Of a stretch of DNA of 20,829 bases, positions 6,615-14,560 are shown piece after piece (within the stretch, counting starts at the first letter, position 1; each line of letters starts with the position of its first letter). The stretch spans positions 1-20,829 of the IMG/VR virus record IMGVR_UViG_3300034118_001235, one strand, 5' to 3'. The position numbers were made by a program, and so were the translations under genes. This DNA is from a virus. Under the pieces are notes generated by a model. That model was not told where the DNA came from. It ran no database searches and worked only from the letters and a program-made list of their open reading frames with translations.

Positions 6615-7910
6615 ATGTCCGGCATCCGCCTCAAGAACCTCGCCCCCACCAGCCTTCTCGGTCGCGCGTTCCACTACGGCACGGAAGTCCTGTGCCCGCC
6701 GGGTGACCCGCAGCACATCTGCCTGTTCCAGGCGCTGGCAAGCAACACCGCGAACGGAAATCTGACGTTGAATCCGGCGTTCGTCGCGCGCGGCCAAGTG
6801 CTGCCGTGGCCGCAGCAAATCAGCATCGTGCTGGAGAACAACCGCACGGCCCCCACCGGACGGCCGGGCGCGGTGCAGGCGACGCCGAACGTTTCGGGTG
6901 TCGGCAACTCATTTCCGATCACGGTCAGCGGTTTCCTCAACGGCAAGCCGCAGTCGGAGACGTTGACCGTCAACATCGGCACGCTTCTCCAGCCGGCCAG
7001 CATTCAGCTCTCCCACGTCCGCACGTCGCGCTTCTACGACCGAATCACGTCGATCAGCCACGGGACCAAGGCGGGAACCTGGGGGACGCTCAACTCTCTC
7101 CAGATCGGAGTCGGCACCGGGATCGCGCTGCTTGGTGAAGCTCCCGCGCAGGTGACGCGCGTGCTGTCCCCGATTCGCCCGAGCCTGCCGAGTCAGATCC
7201 GCGCGCTGCTGTTCCCGGACTCGGGCGAGGGCAACGTCCAGGGCACCGGCGTCAACGACTTCCAGTTCGACAACGCCGTCGGCTCCATGTCTATTCCGGG
7301 CCGCGCGCGCGCCTTCGACGTGTCGCTCGGCGCCTGCGCGGTCACGAGCACGACCGCGGATCGGTCTGTAGCCCTCACCGCGCACGGGCTGCGCAAGGGC
7401 GACGTGGTGCGAGTGCGGCCGCTGGACAACGGCCTGCCGACCGGGCTTTCGCTGAACACGAACTACTACGTGCAGCCCGGCGTCGACGCCAACAGCTTCC
7501 GCCTTGCGGCGGACGCGACGGCGCGAACGGCCACGGCCACGGCCAGCACCGATCGGGTGGGCTTGACCAATCACGGCATCACGGCTGGAACGCCGCTCTT
7601 GCTGCAACCCGCAAACGTCGGCAGTGTCTTGCAGGCGCTCCCGGCCGTTTCGGGCATCGCGCTGTCCACGTCTGCGATCTACTTCGCCCTGGCTGTGGAC
7701 GCGAACAACATTCAGATCGAGCGCACCGTCGGCGGCGGCGCCGTGGATTTCACGGCCGACTCGACCGGCATGGGCGTTGTTGTGTTGGCGGCGCTCGGCA
7801 CTGGCGGCAACTTCGCCACTGGCGAGGCGATCGAAGTGCTGCGCCCGCGCGCGACGTGGGAGTATGCCCGCTTGGTCTACGAGGACGGCCAGAACGTCGA
7901 GCGCATCTAA
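6615..7910 (+). CDS. Virion protein with two FCCH-like beta repeats (possible head decoration or fibre)
   Basis: 431 residues; ATG 6615 has GAGAG five bases upstream. The first 230 residues look beta-rich, with many Thr/Ser/Asn/Gly (ITVSGFLNG, TLTVNIGTL, LSHVRTSRFYDRITS). Two related units follow. Unit 1 is at about 250-300 (SVALTAHGLRKGDVVRVR, GLPTGLSLNTNYYV, DANSFRLA). Unit 2 is at about 313-372 (RVGLTNHGITAGTPLLLQ, LPAVSGIALSTSAIYFALAVDANNIQIE). The order HG, G-D/T, LP, G(L/I), Y(Y/F), VDANxxxl is the pattern annotated as the FCCH domain of ubiquitin-activating enzyme E1 when found in phage tail and fibre proteins; no ubiquitin link is implied. The place right after the capsid gene fits a decoration or head-fibre protein; a tail role is possible. 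The gene ends in TAATG, coupled to the next start. Confidence 0.75.
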   Translation: MSGIRLKNLAPTSLLGRAFHYGTEVLCPPGDPQHICLFQALASNTANGNLTLNPAFVARGQVLPWPQQISIVLENNRTAPTGRPGAVQATPNVSGVGNSFPITVSGFLNGKPQSETLTVNIGTLLQPASIQLSHVRTSRFYDRITSISHGTKAGTWGTLNSLQIGVGTGIALLGEAPAQVTRVLSPIRPSLPSQIRALLFPDSGEGNVQGTGVNDFQFDNAVGSMSIPGRARAFDVSLGACAVTSTTADRSVALTAHGLRKGDVVRVRPLDNGLPTGLSLNTNYYVQPGVDANSFRLAADATARTATATASTDRVGLTNHGITAGTPLLLQPANVGSVLQALPAVSGIALSTSAIYFALAVDANNIQIERTVGGGAVDFTADSTGMGVVVLAALGTGGNFATGEAIEVLRPRATWEYARLVYEDGQNVERI

Positions 7911-8431
7911 TGACCGACGAGCTCCAAGTCGAAGTGGGGCGCGTTCGGGAAGTCCCGACGTGCCCCGACAACATCCAGGTCGGTCTGCGCGACTTCGACT
8001 CGCGCTTGCGATGCGTGTTCAACACACGCCGGTCGGTCTGGGAGGTCCAGGAGCAGCTCAAGAGCTCCGGGAAGTGGTCGCATGTGTTCTTCTGGCATGA
8101 CGGCCCGTGGAACGCGCCCGCGTACCGCCCGCTGCCGTTCACGGCGGAGCCGCTGATCGCACGTCTGCGCGAGATCGACCTCCAGCGTTCGGGGACCGGC
8201 CTGCGCCAGTTCAACGACCTGCTGGAAGCGGAGGGCGCCGAGAAGCGCGCGCGTCTGACCGTGGCCGCTCGAGCGGAGCGCGCGAAGAAGCTGGAGGGCT
8301 ACCTCCAGTGGATGCGCCGCCGTCTGCCGACGGTGCTGCGCCGGTTCGAGCTTGGCGGCCGTCCCCGCCTGGACGCGATGCAAGAGCGCCAGCAAGCGCT
8401 GAACGATCTTTCCTTGCGCCCGCGTCCATAA
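7910..8431 (+). CDS. Unrecognised phage protein, 173 residues
   Basis: The start is ATG 7910, which overlaps the previous stop by one base; upstream in-frame codons would extend into the preceding gene. The N-terminal half is mixed alpha/beta with a compact hydrophobic/aromatic part (residues 22-65: NIQVGLRDFDSRLRCVFN, WEVQEQL, WSHVFFWHDGPW). The C-terminal half (about 80-160) is a long, very Arg/Glu-rich helical region (REIDLQRSG, EKRARLTVAARAERAKKLEG, QWMRRRLPTVLRRF), possibly a coiled coil or nucleic-acid-binding surface. No catalytic motif, membrane segment or known domain is visible. It lies between a beta-repeat virion protein and a membrane protein, in the interval where short-tailed phages keep head-completion genes. 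A minor head protein is the simplest guess, weakly supported. Confidence 0.75.
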   Translation: MTDELQVEVGRVREVPTCPDNIQVGLRDFDSRLRCVFNTRRSVWEVQEQLKSSGKWSHVFFWHDGPWNAPAYRPLPFTAEPLIARLREIDLQRSGTGLRQFNDLLEAEGAEKRARLTVAARAERAKKLEGYLQWMRRRLPTVLRRFELGGRPRLDAMQERQQALNDLSLRPRP

Positions 8432-8449
8432 AGGCGAGATTTTCCACAC

Positions 8450-8746
8450 ATGATGCAACTTTTTGCCCTCGTTGCGCTGCAAACCCCCGGAGATGCGGAA
8501 TCCTGGGGAGTCATCGGCAAATTGCTTCCCGAAGGCGTATCTGTTGCCGCCGTGATCGCCGTGGTGATTCTGTTTCTGCGTCGGCAGAAGGAATCCCAGG
8601 ACGAGTTCCAGGCGCAGCTCCGTGCGATGCAAACGGAGCAGCTCGAGCGCGACAAGCTGTTCGTGTCGGCGATGAATCGGCTGGCCGACAAGATCGACGA
8701 ACTGGGCTCCTCGCGGGTCAACGGGACCGCGCGCCGCGGAGCATGA
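8450..8746 (+). CDS. Small membrane protein with cytoplasmic coiled coil (possible holin)
   Basis: 98 residues from ATG 8450; a second ATG at 8453 is equally possible, and only a weak AGGCGAG lies upstream. A short N-terminal part (MMQLFALVALQTPGDAESW) is followed by a clear transmembrane segment at residues 29-43 (GVSVAAVIAVVILFL). An Arg/Arg/Gln/Lys stop-transfer follows, then a charged heptad-like helix to about residue 87 (ESQDEFQAQLRAMQTEQLERDKLF ends near 69). One membrane helix plus a charged coil is seen in small phage holins and membrane-anchored accessory proteins, but also elsewhere. No endolysin or spanin is visible nearby, so lysis is not established. Codons in the first 150 bases are less GC-biased than in neighbouring genes (TTT, ATT, GAA, GCA), which may hint at a different origin. 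Confidence 0.7.
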   Translation: MMQLFALVALQTPGDAESWGVIGKLLPEGVSVAAVIAVVILFLRRQKESQDEFQAQLRAMQTEQLERDKLFVSAMNRLADKIDELGSSRVNGTARRGA

Positions 8747-8749
8747 TCC

Positions 8750-9712
8750 ATGCGCCTCTCGAAAGCCATCGAGGCGGTACGGGAGGTTCTCCAGGCTCCC
8801 GACTCGACTCAGTGGGACGACAAGCAGATCGTCCAGCACATCAACCGGCACATCATGTCGCTCGCGCGGCGCATGGCGGAGGTTGACGAGGGCTACCTGA
8901 ACGCGAGCTTCGTGCTGCCCAAGACGGCGGCGCGCAAGGTGAAGGCCGACGTGTGGGACTACACGCTCCCGCCGTGGGTTGAGCGGATCGCGGAGGTTCG
9001 GCGCGCGGGTTCGCCGACGGATCCCACGGGCGCCGCGCGCGACGCGGTGGTCCCGGTGGTGGGCAAGCTCGGGTCCAACGGCTGGACGACCCAGGGGCGC
9101 AGCCTGCGCCTCGTGACGAGCATTGACCCGATCGACCTGGAGGTCGGTGTCTCCAAGACCCCGGCCGCCCTGACAAAAGGCACGCTGCCGACCCAGGCAA
9201 ACCTCCCGGCGTCTCCGGCGGGCGCGTACCTACGCCTGGACGCGGACACGAGCGCGGACGCACTGGTCTACCCGCACGAGACGCTGGCCGGCGCGTACAT
9301 CAACGCGATCGTGGAGATCACGGGCAACTCGGCGCGGGCGGGCCAGCTTCTCACGGTGGTCGGCTCGACGCACTTCCAGAACGAAGCGGGAACGCTCTAC
9401 ACGGTGCTCCAGCTTGAGAGCGCGTGGGCGGCCGCTCCGCAGGCGGGCGACACCTACGAACTGCGCAGCGAGATCCCCGAGCAGCACATGCAACTCGTGG
9501 TGCTTCTCGCGGCTCATTCGCTGTGGGCGACGCGCGGGCAGTACGAACAGCAGAAGGCTAACGCTCAGTTGCTCCAGGAGGAGATGTCGGCTTTCATGCG
9601 GCACATCACGCCGCGGCAGGTCCAGCAGCCGTACTATCTGCGCAGAACGATCCTGCCCCCGGCGTCGACGCTGATGCGCGGCGAGGACTCGTACAACACC
9701 CTTTGGAAGTGA
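8750..9712 (+). CDS. Probable head-tail adaptor (connector) protein
   Basis: 320 residues; ATG 8750 has GGAG at 8738-8741. The N-terminus (MRLSKAIEAVREVLQ, then WDDKQIVQHINRHIMSLARRMAEVDEGYL, residues 1-50) is the helical pattern common in gp4/gp11-like adaptors, which bind under the portal and start the short tail. A beta-rich middle (about 110-240) includes LRLDADTSADALVYPHE and AGQLLTVVGSTHFQNEAGTLY. The C-terminal helices (245-285, MQLVVLLAAHSLWATRGQYEQQKANAQLLQEEM) match the aliphatic plus Gln/Glu pattern of the same group. The tail (PYYLRRTILPP) is basic and aromatic. Position after the head genes and before the large tail genes agrees. The identification is by pattern and place rather than a diagnostic motif, so it could instead be another neck protein. 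Confidence 0.6.
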   Translation: MRLSKAIEAVREVLQAPDSTQWDDKQIVQHINRHIMSLARRMAEVDEGYLNASFVLPKTAARKVKADVWDYTLPPWVERIAEVRRAGSPTDPTGAARDAVVPVVGKLGSNGWTTQGRSLRLVTSIDPIDLEVGVSKTPAALTKGTLPTQANLPASPAGAYLRLDADTSADALVYPHETLAGAYINAIVEITGNSARAGQLLTVVGSTHFQNEAGTLYTVLQLESAWAAAPQAGDTYELRSEIPEQHMQLVVLLAAHSLWATRGQYEQQKANAQLLQEEMSAFMRHITPRQVQQPYYLRRTILPPASTLMRGEDSYNTLWK

Positions 9713-9717
9713 CCCCA

Positions 9718-10317
9718 ATGTCGATCTACGAACGCGGCGCCAAGTGGATGCACCTGACCGGCGCGACGAACAACCTGCGCTGCATCCCCGGCGACGGCGC
9801 GGGCTCGCGCCTCGATGAAGCGGTGAACACCACGGTCGCGGCGTACACGACCAACGTGACCGACCAGAAGCGCCAGTGCGTGCTCACGGCGACGACCACG
9901 GTTGCGCCCGGCCAGCTCGCCATCACGTCGGACGGATTTTTCGGGACCGTCGTGTCGGTGAGCGGCGGGACTGGCGTTCTCACTGTGGACCGCTGGCTGA
10001 GCACGCGGGCTGAGGGTCCGGCGATGCGCGGCCCGGCGGCGACGCAGACGATCCGGTTCTTCCCGGCGGGCTCGTGCTTGGCGGGTGCGCAGAAGGTGCG
10101 GCTCCTGCGCATGATCCCAACGAAGTCGATCACCGGGGCCGCGCTGTCGCACATCCTCGACTACCGCATGGCGACGGCGACGCCTGTGCTGCCCTACAAC
10201 AGCGTCGTCGGCGAACTCGGCCCGGTCGACCTCGACATCCAGCTCGGCGGGCCGTTCGGGCTCATCACGGACACGATCGCTCGCTTCGACTGCACCGTCA
10301 CGTTCACGCTGAACTGA
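9718..10317 (+). CDS. Probable virion (neck or tail) protein, 199 residues
   Basis: The start is ATG 9718, with GGAAG (9705-9709) eight bases upstream; a GTG at 9709 and a TTG at 9703 are in frame but less well placed. The protein is rich in Thr, Val, Ala and Gly and looks mostly beta: AAYTTNVTDQKRQCVLTATT, QLAITSDGFFGTVVSVSGGTGVLTVDRW (residues 67-93), and a C-terminal IARFDCTVTFTLN. There is no membrane segment or enzymatic motif. Three Cys (22, 54, 120) and C182 have no metal-binding spacing. It lies between the adaptor and the giant LamG-like gene. A neck, tail-tube-like or decoration role fits, but no family is recognised. Confidence 0.75.
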   Translation: MSIYERGAKWMHLTGATNNLRCIPGDGAGSRLDEAVNTTVAAYTTNVTDQKRQCVLTATTTVAPGQLAITSDGFFGTVVSVSGGTGVLTVDRWLSTRAEGPAMRGPAATQTIRFFPAGSCLAGAQKVRLLRMIPTKSITGAALSHILDYRMATATPVLPYNSVVGELGPVDLDIQLGGPFGLITDTIARFDCTVTFTLN

Positions 10318-10324
10318 GAGCACC

Positions 10325-13300
10325 ATGCCGAACCAGCCGGGGCGGCGCCACTACCGGCGCTATCCGATCAAGCCCTTGGCGTTGGGCCTGAACGACGCGC
10401 TGAATCCGGCTCTGCTCCAGGACGGGCAGACGCCGGACTGCGAGAACGTCGACTTCGACCGCGAAAGCGTTTCGGGCTCGGGTGGCGCGGTGAAGTTCAA
10501 CAACCAGCCGGCGCCGCACTCGGGCGTGCTGACCACGGTGTCGGAGGCTCCGCTGGGCGGCGTTCCATCGCGCGGCTATGTGTTCGTGCCGTACCGGCGC
10601 GAGCAAGACCTCGGCGGCGACTTCGCGCTCTCGGGGACGGCGCTCAACACGTCCACGCACGAGTTCCACGGCCGGCGCGGCAAGTCGTTCACGTTCTCGA
10701 TCGGGTTCCGGCTGCCGATCGACGAGAAGCTCTACGCGCCGCAGGCTGGCTCGGGCGCACCGGCCTCGGCGTCGAGCGAGATCAACACCTACGACGAGGG
10801 GCTCGAGGAGTGCTCGCTGCTCGCGCAGAAGGGCGGCGATGCCTTCTCGCCGATGTCGTGGGCGCTGGGCATCGTCAACACGGGCGACCAGTTCGAGACG
10901 ATCACGGGCGCCGCGGCGTTCGACCGGCCAAGCAACTATGCGCTGGTGTTCATGTGGTACGACGCTCCGGGCTGGGGTGCGTACGGCGGAAACCAGATGC
11001 GCTACCTCGTGGGCGCGGGCGGCGCGAACGTCGGATCGTCGGGCCGTCAGGCGACGATTGGGCTGCGCGCGATCATCGCCAAGGCGTTCATCGAGCCTGG
11101 GCGCGACTACCAAGTCGCCGTGCGGCTGCGGCTGGACACGGGGACGCCGGGCGACGCGACGAGCTCGAACCCCACCGCGGCGTGGAACAGCGATGGCGCG
11201 TTCGAGATCGTGCTGCGCGACCAAGCGGGCACGGTGACGCGCTGCGCGACGAGCGGGACCGACCTGTTCTCGTGGAAAGGCCCGATCGACAACTTCGACT
11301 ACCTCACGCGCTACGGCGTGCGGTTCTCGGGGCGCGATCCGATGTTCCTCGGTCTCGGGATGCGCTTCGAGCCCTGGGCGGATCAGGGCTTCGCGCCGCT
11401 CGGGCTGGACTCGGCGCGCTTGGCTTCGGGCGGGCATCGCATGATCGACGTGTCGGCGAGCGGTCCCCCGGCCGCGTACCCCGCAGGCCAGACGTGCAAC
11501 TACACGATCGGGGTGGCGCACCTCTCGATCAACCTCCAGGGGATGCATGGCAACGCGGCCAACGCGGCGGCGAACCTGCCGAACCCCTACGACCCTCTGG
11601 ACTTGGCGACCGCGGCCGGGCCTTGGCCTGGGCTTTTCAACGCTGGAACGGGAGCGATCCCGGACCAGGGGACGGCTGGCCAGTCCGAGGCTCTGCGCAA
11701 CTGCTGGGTGGCGCTGTGGAACGGCGGCGGCGCGACGCCAACGGCCATTCGCGGCGGCCGGGTGCGAATTGGGCACTACGCGGAGGGCGGAGGAACGAAC
11801 CGGCTCGTGCGCGCCGATGGGCTGGTGGCTGGGACCGGCTGGGCGACGAACGCGCCGTTCTTCGTCATCGTGTTCCGCTGGCGGCAGCGTCCGCTGGCGC
11901 TCTCGAGCTTTCGCATCTGGACCACGGCGCGAGACCTGACGACGGCGCGGGCGCGCTTCTCGCTGGCGTCGTACTCGCTCCCCGATGACCTGACGGAGCC
12001 GGACATCTCCAGCCTCGTCGGCGAGTGGCCGATGGACGACGCGGGCGGCGGCGTGCTGCGCGATCGCGTGGCGGGCAACGATGCGTACCTCGCGCCCTAC
12101 ACGCTCGGCCGCGGCTCGGGCAAGCTGTTCCTGAGCGGCGAGGGCGAGGCGCTGACGCTCGACATGGAGGAGGACAGCGTTCTGCGGCGCGAGCTCGCGG
12201 AGATGCTGCGCTCCGGCTCGTCGGGGTTTGCCATCGAGTTCTCGTGTGTGATTCCGCAGGCGTACTACGGGCGCGAGGTCCTCGTTGGCGCGACGCAACG
12301 CCGCACGCAGGGCGCCCCCGTGCTGGCCTCCTGGGAGATTCGAGACGACACGCCTGCTTTGAGGGTGGCGGCTCGACCGATGCTGCGCCTCTCGAACGCG
12401 AGCGCCGTGCCGTTTGCGGCGGCATCCCATCCGTTCTTCTTCCCGCAGGGCTTCACGCTCGAGGTGGACACGCAGCCCGACAATGAAACGGGCTCGCTGG
12501 CGGTCGCGGTGGAGCCTTGGTCGACCGGGCCGGTGGCGAACTTCTCGACCACGGCGGAGTGGGTCGGCGAGCGCATCCGCATCCAGATTGGCGTGCAGTC
12601 GACTGGCAACCCGGACGAGTACCGCGTCTACATGGCGGCGTCGCCCAAGAGCGTTCTTGCGCCGGCGGCGGGCGATCCGCCGAACGCGGAGTTCGCGTAC
12701 TTCTCGACGCTGACGATCTCGCGCCGCGCCCTGCTCCGCTCGGTCGTGGTGATCGGCGGGGCGTGGCGGCCGGAGTCGCTGCGCGTCGGCGAGTTCAACG
12801 CGCGCATGATCGTCGAGGACGTGCGGGTGTTCGGCGTGGCCGCCCCTGGGGCGCTTCCGGCCGCAAGCGGCGGCGTCACTCCGGCGGGGACGGGCAAGCT
12901 CTCGGGCGCCCGCGCGCTGCCTCCGGGCAAGCTCTCGCGGGCCGACCTGCTCAATCCGCTGAACGCGGCGGCGTCTGGCGTCAACGTCACGCGCGAGTCT
13001 GCGTCGGTGGCGTCGGCTGGCGGCGTGCCGTTCTTTGCGAGCGAGCCGGAGGACACTCTCGACGCCGCGAAGGAGACGTTCGTGCGCGTGTCGCGCGACG
13101 AGCTCGAGGTGCGCCAGGAGGACACGGCCCCGGTCGTGCTCAACGAGTTCTACTACGCGCCGAGCGTCTCGGGCTCGACACTCACGCTCTCGCGGCCCTT
13201 CGACGGCCCGACGATGCGCAACGTCAGCGCGGCGAGCTTCCGCGTCATTGGCTACACGGCGTTCGACGACGACATCTCGCACATCACGGTGCAGACCTCG

Positions 13301-14560
13301 ATGGGCGCTCCGTTCGCCGCTGGAACGAACGTTCCGAGCGACGCGGGAATCACGCGCTACGTGTTCGCCAACCTCTCGCCGTGCGCCGCGGAGTGGACGA
13401 TCCGCACGCTCTCGCCGGCGGTGTTCGCGCTGGATGCTGCTCCGCGGTGGTGGCGTGCTCCGTCCGTGCCTCGCCGCAATCCGGTGCTCGGGATGCGATC
13501 GCACCGGGGCCAACTGTTCGCAGCGACGCGCGGGGCGCTGTACCTCGCCGACGACCGCTGGCGCACCGACGGGCCGACCGAGACGATCAAGCGCAGCCTG
13601 CACCTGCGGGGGCGGATGCTCGAGGGCTCTGGCGCGTGCGCTCCGCTCGAAAGCGACGGCGTTCGGTTCGACTCGGCGACCGGCTTGGAGGTCACGGGCG
13701 CGCGCCTGGGGACCGGCTTCTCGATCGACGCCTGGGTCAAGCTCGACGCGCTGGCCGACGTGCAGACGATCCTCTGGGTCGGATCGCTGTCGACCAACCC
13801 GATGCGCAACGCGAGCGGCTCTGCCGGGCAGCACAAGGTTCACCTGTGGATCAGGCTGGCGAACGGTGCGCCGGAGCTTGCCATCGGCTCGACCGCGACG
13901 TTCGACGGGACGAACCGGCCTGCGGGCGGACTGTTCGTGGCGCGCGGCGCGGCGACGCTCAAGGTAGGCGAGTGGACGCACGTTCGCTTTGCCCTGGCCG
14001 GTGCGCAGTCCAATACCTGGATCTCGAGCTCGGTCGGGTGCTTCGTCAACGGCCGATCCGTCGGCGTGCGGCTCCTGGCGACCGAGAACGCGGCGCCGTC
14101 CGACTCCTGGGTCCAGCTCTCGGGCATGGTCCCGATCGCGGGCTGCTCGGCGCTGCTCGGCGTCGCGCGCGATGCGTACTCGGACCCGGAAACCGCGCGG
14201 CCGTTCGTCGACACCGTGGCGGGCGGCGTGGTGTTCCGGCCCAACCGATTCCACGGCAGACTCCACGCGCTCGGCGGGCTGCTTGCCCGCGTCGCTGCGC
14301 GCACTGGAGCGGCAACCGCGGGGTTCCAGCCGGAGGCGCTCGCGGACGCAAGCCCGACGTTCCTGGCGCTCGCGGCGCCCGAGGGCATCGGTCACAAGAC
14401 GCTCGACTCTGGCGGCGCGCAGTACGGGGTGATCGAATCGCATCCGGCGATCAGCCTCTTCCACGAAATGGGCCTGCACGAGAATCCTGCGAGCTGGGCG
14501 CTGTACGGCGCCGCGCTGTTCGTCACCACGGGCGGGAGGCCGGTCCATGTTCGCGGTTAG
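10325..14560 (+). CDS. Giant LamG/concanavalin-like tail protein with nozzle-like N-terminus
   Basis: 1411 residues, the largest gene here; ATG 10325 has GAGAG four bases upstream. Residues 15-60 (IKPLALGLNDALNPALLQDG, then ENVDFDRESVSGSGGAVKFN) look like the N-terminus of phage tail nozzle/stabilisation proteins. Three beta-sandwich regions can be argued. The first (about 105-400) contains SFTFSIGFRLP. The second (about 565-840) contains LVGEWPMDDAGGGVLRDRVAGN and GFAIEFSCVIP. The third and clearest (1095-1320) contains GFSIDAWVKLDALADVQTILW, LKVGEWTHVRFALA and FVNGRSVGVRL, the LamG/concanavalin order of strands. Between them (1050-1080) lies RSHRGQLFAATRGALYLADDRW, a propeller-blade-like strand set. 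LamG-like folds often bind sugars, so receptor binding or tail decoration is plausible. It overlaps the next gene by 14 bases. The exact domain borders are uncertain. Confidence 0.72.
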   Translation: MPNQPGRRHYRRYPIKPLALGLNDALNPALLQDGQTPDCENVDFDRESVSGSGGAVKFNNQPAPHSGVLTTVSEAPLGGVPSRGYVFVPYRREQDLGGDFALSGTALNTSTHEFHGRRGKSFTFSIGFRLPIDEKLYAPQAGSGAPASASSEINTYDEGLEECSLLAQKGGDAFSPMSWALGIVNTGDQFETITGAAAFDRPSNYALVFMWYDAPGWGAYGGNQMRYLVGAGGANVGSSGRQATIGLRAIIAKAFIEPGRDYQVAVRLRLDTGTPGDATSSNPTAAWNSDGAFEIVLRDQAGTVTRCATSGTDLFSWKGPIDNFDYLTRYGVRFSGRDPMFLGLGMRFEPWADQGFAPLGLDSARLASGGHRMIDVSASGPPAAYPAGQTCNYTIGVAHLSINLQGMHGNAANAAANLPNPYDPLDLATAAGPWPGLFNAGTGAIPDQGTAGQSEALRNCWVALWNGGGATPTAIRGGRVRIGHYAEGGGTNRLVRADGLVAGTGWATNAPFFVIVFRWRQRPLALSSFRIWTTARDLTTARARFSLASYSLPDDLTEPDISSLVGEWPMDDAGGGVLRDRVAGNDAYLAPYTLGRGSGKLFLSGEGEALTLDMEEDSVLRRELAEMLRSGSSGFAIEFSCVIPQAYYGREVLVGATQRRTQGAPVLASWEIRDDTPALRVAARPMLRLSNASAVPFAAASHPFFFPQGFTLEVDTQPDNETGSLAVAVEPWSTGPVANFSTTAEWVGERIRIQIGVQSTGNPDEYRVYMAASPKSVLAPAAGDPPNAEFAYFSTLTISRRALLRSVVVIGGAWRPESLRVGEFNARMIVEDVRVFGVAAPGALPAASGGVTPAGTGKLSGARALPPGKLSRADLLNPLNAAASGVNVTRESASVASAGGVPFFASEPEDTLDAAKETFVRVSRDELEVRQEDTAPVVLNEFYYAPSVSGSTLTLSRPFDGPTMRNVSAASFRVIGYTAFDDDISHITVQTSMGAPFAAGTNVPSDAGITRYVFANLSPCAAEWTIRTLSPAVFALDAAPRWWRAPSVPRRNPVLGMRSHRGQLFAATRGALYLADDRWRTDGPTETIKRSLHLRGRMLEGSGACAPLESDGVRFDSATGLEVTGARLGTGFSIDAWVKLDALADVQTILWVGSLSTNPMRNASGSAGQHKVHLWIRLANGAPELAIGSTATFDGTNRPAGGLFVARGAATLKVGEWTHVRFALAGAQSNTWISSSVGCFVNGRSVGVRLLATENAAPSDSWVQLSGMVPIAGCSALLGVARDAYSDPETARPFVDTVAGGVVFRPNRFHGRLHALGGLLARVAARTGAATAGFQPEALADASPTFLALAAPEGIGHKTLDSGGAQYGVIESHPAISLFHEMGLHENPASWALYGAALFVTTGGRPVHVRG

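Noticed and set aside
7362-7731. Possible ubiquitin-pathway enzyme, because of the FCCH-like pattern
   Set aside because: Only the beta unit is present, without adenylation or catalytic-cysteine domains; in phages this pattern occurs as a structural module.
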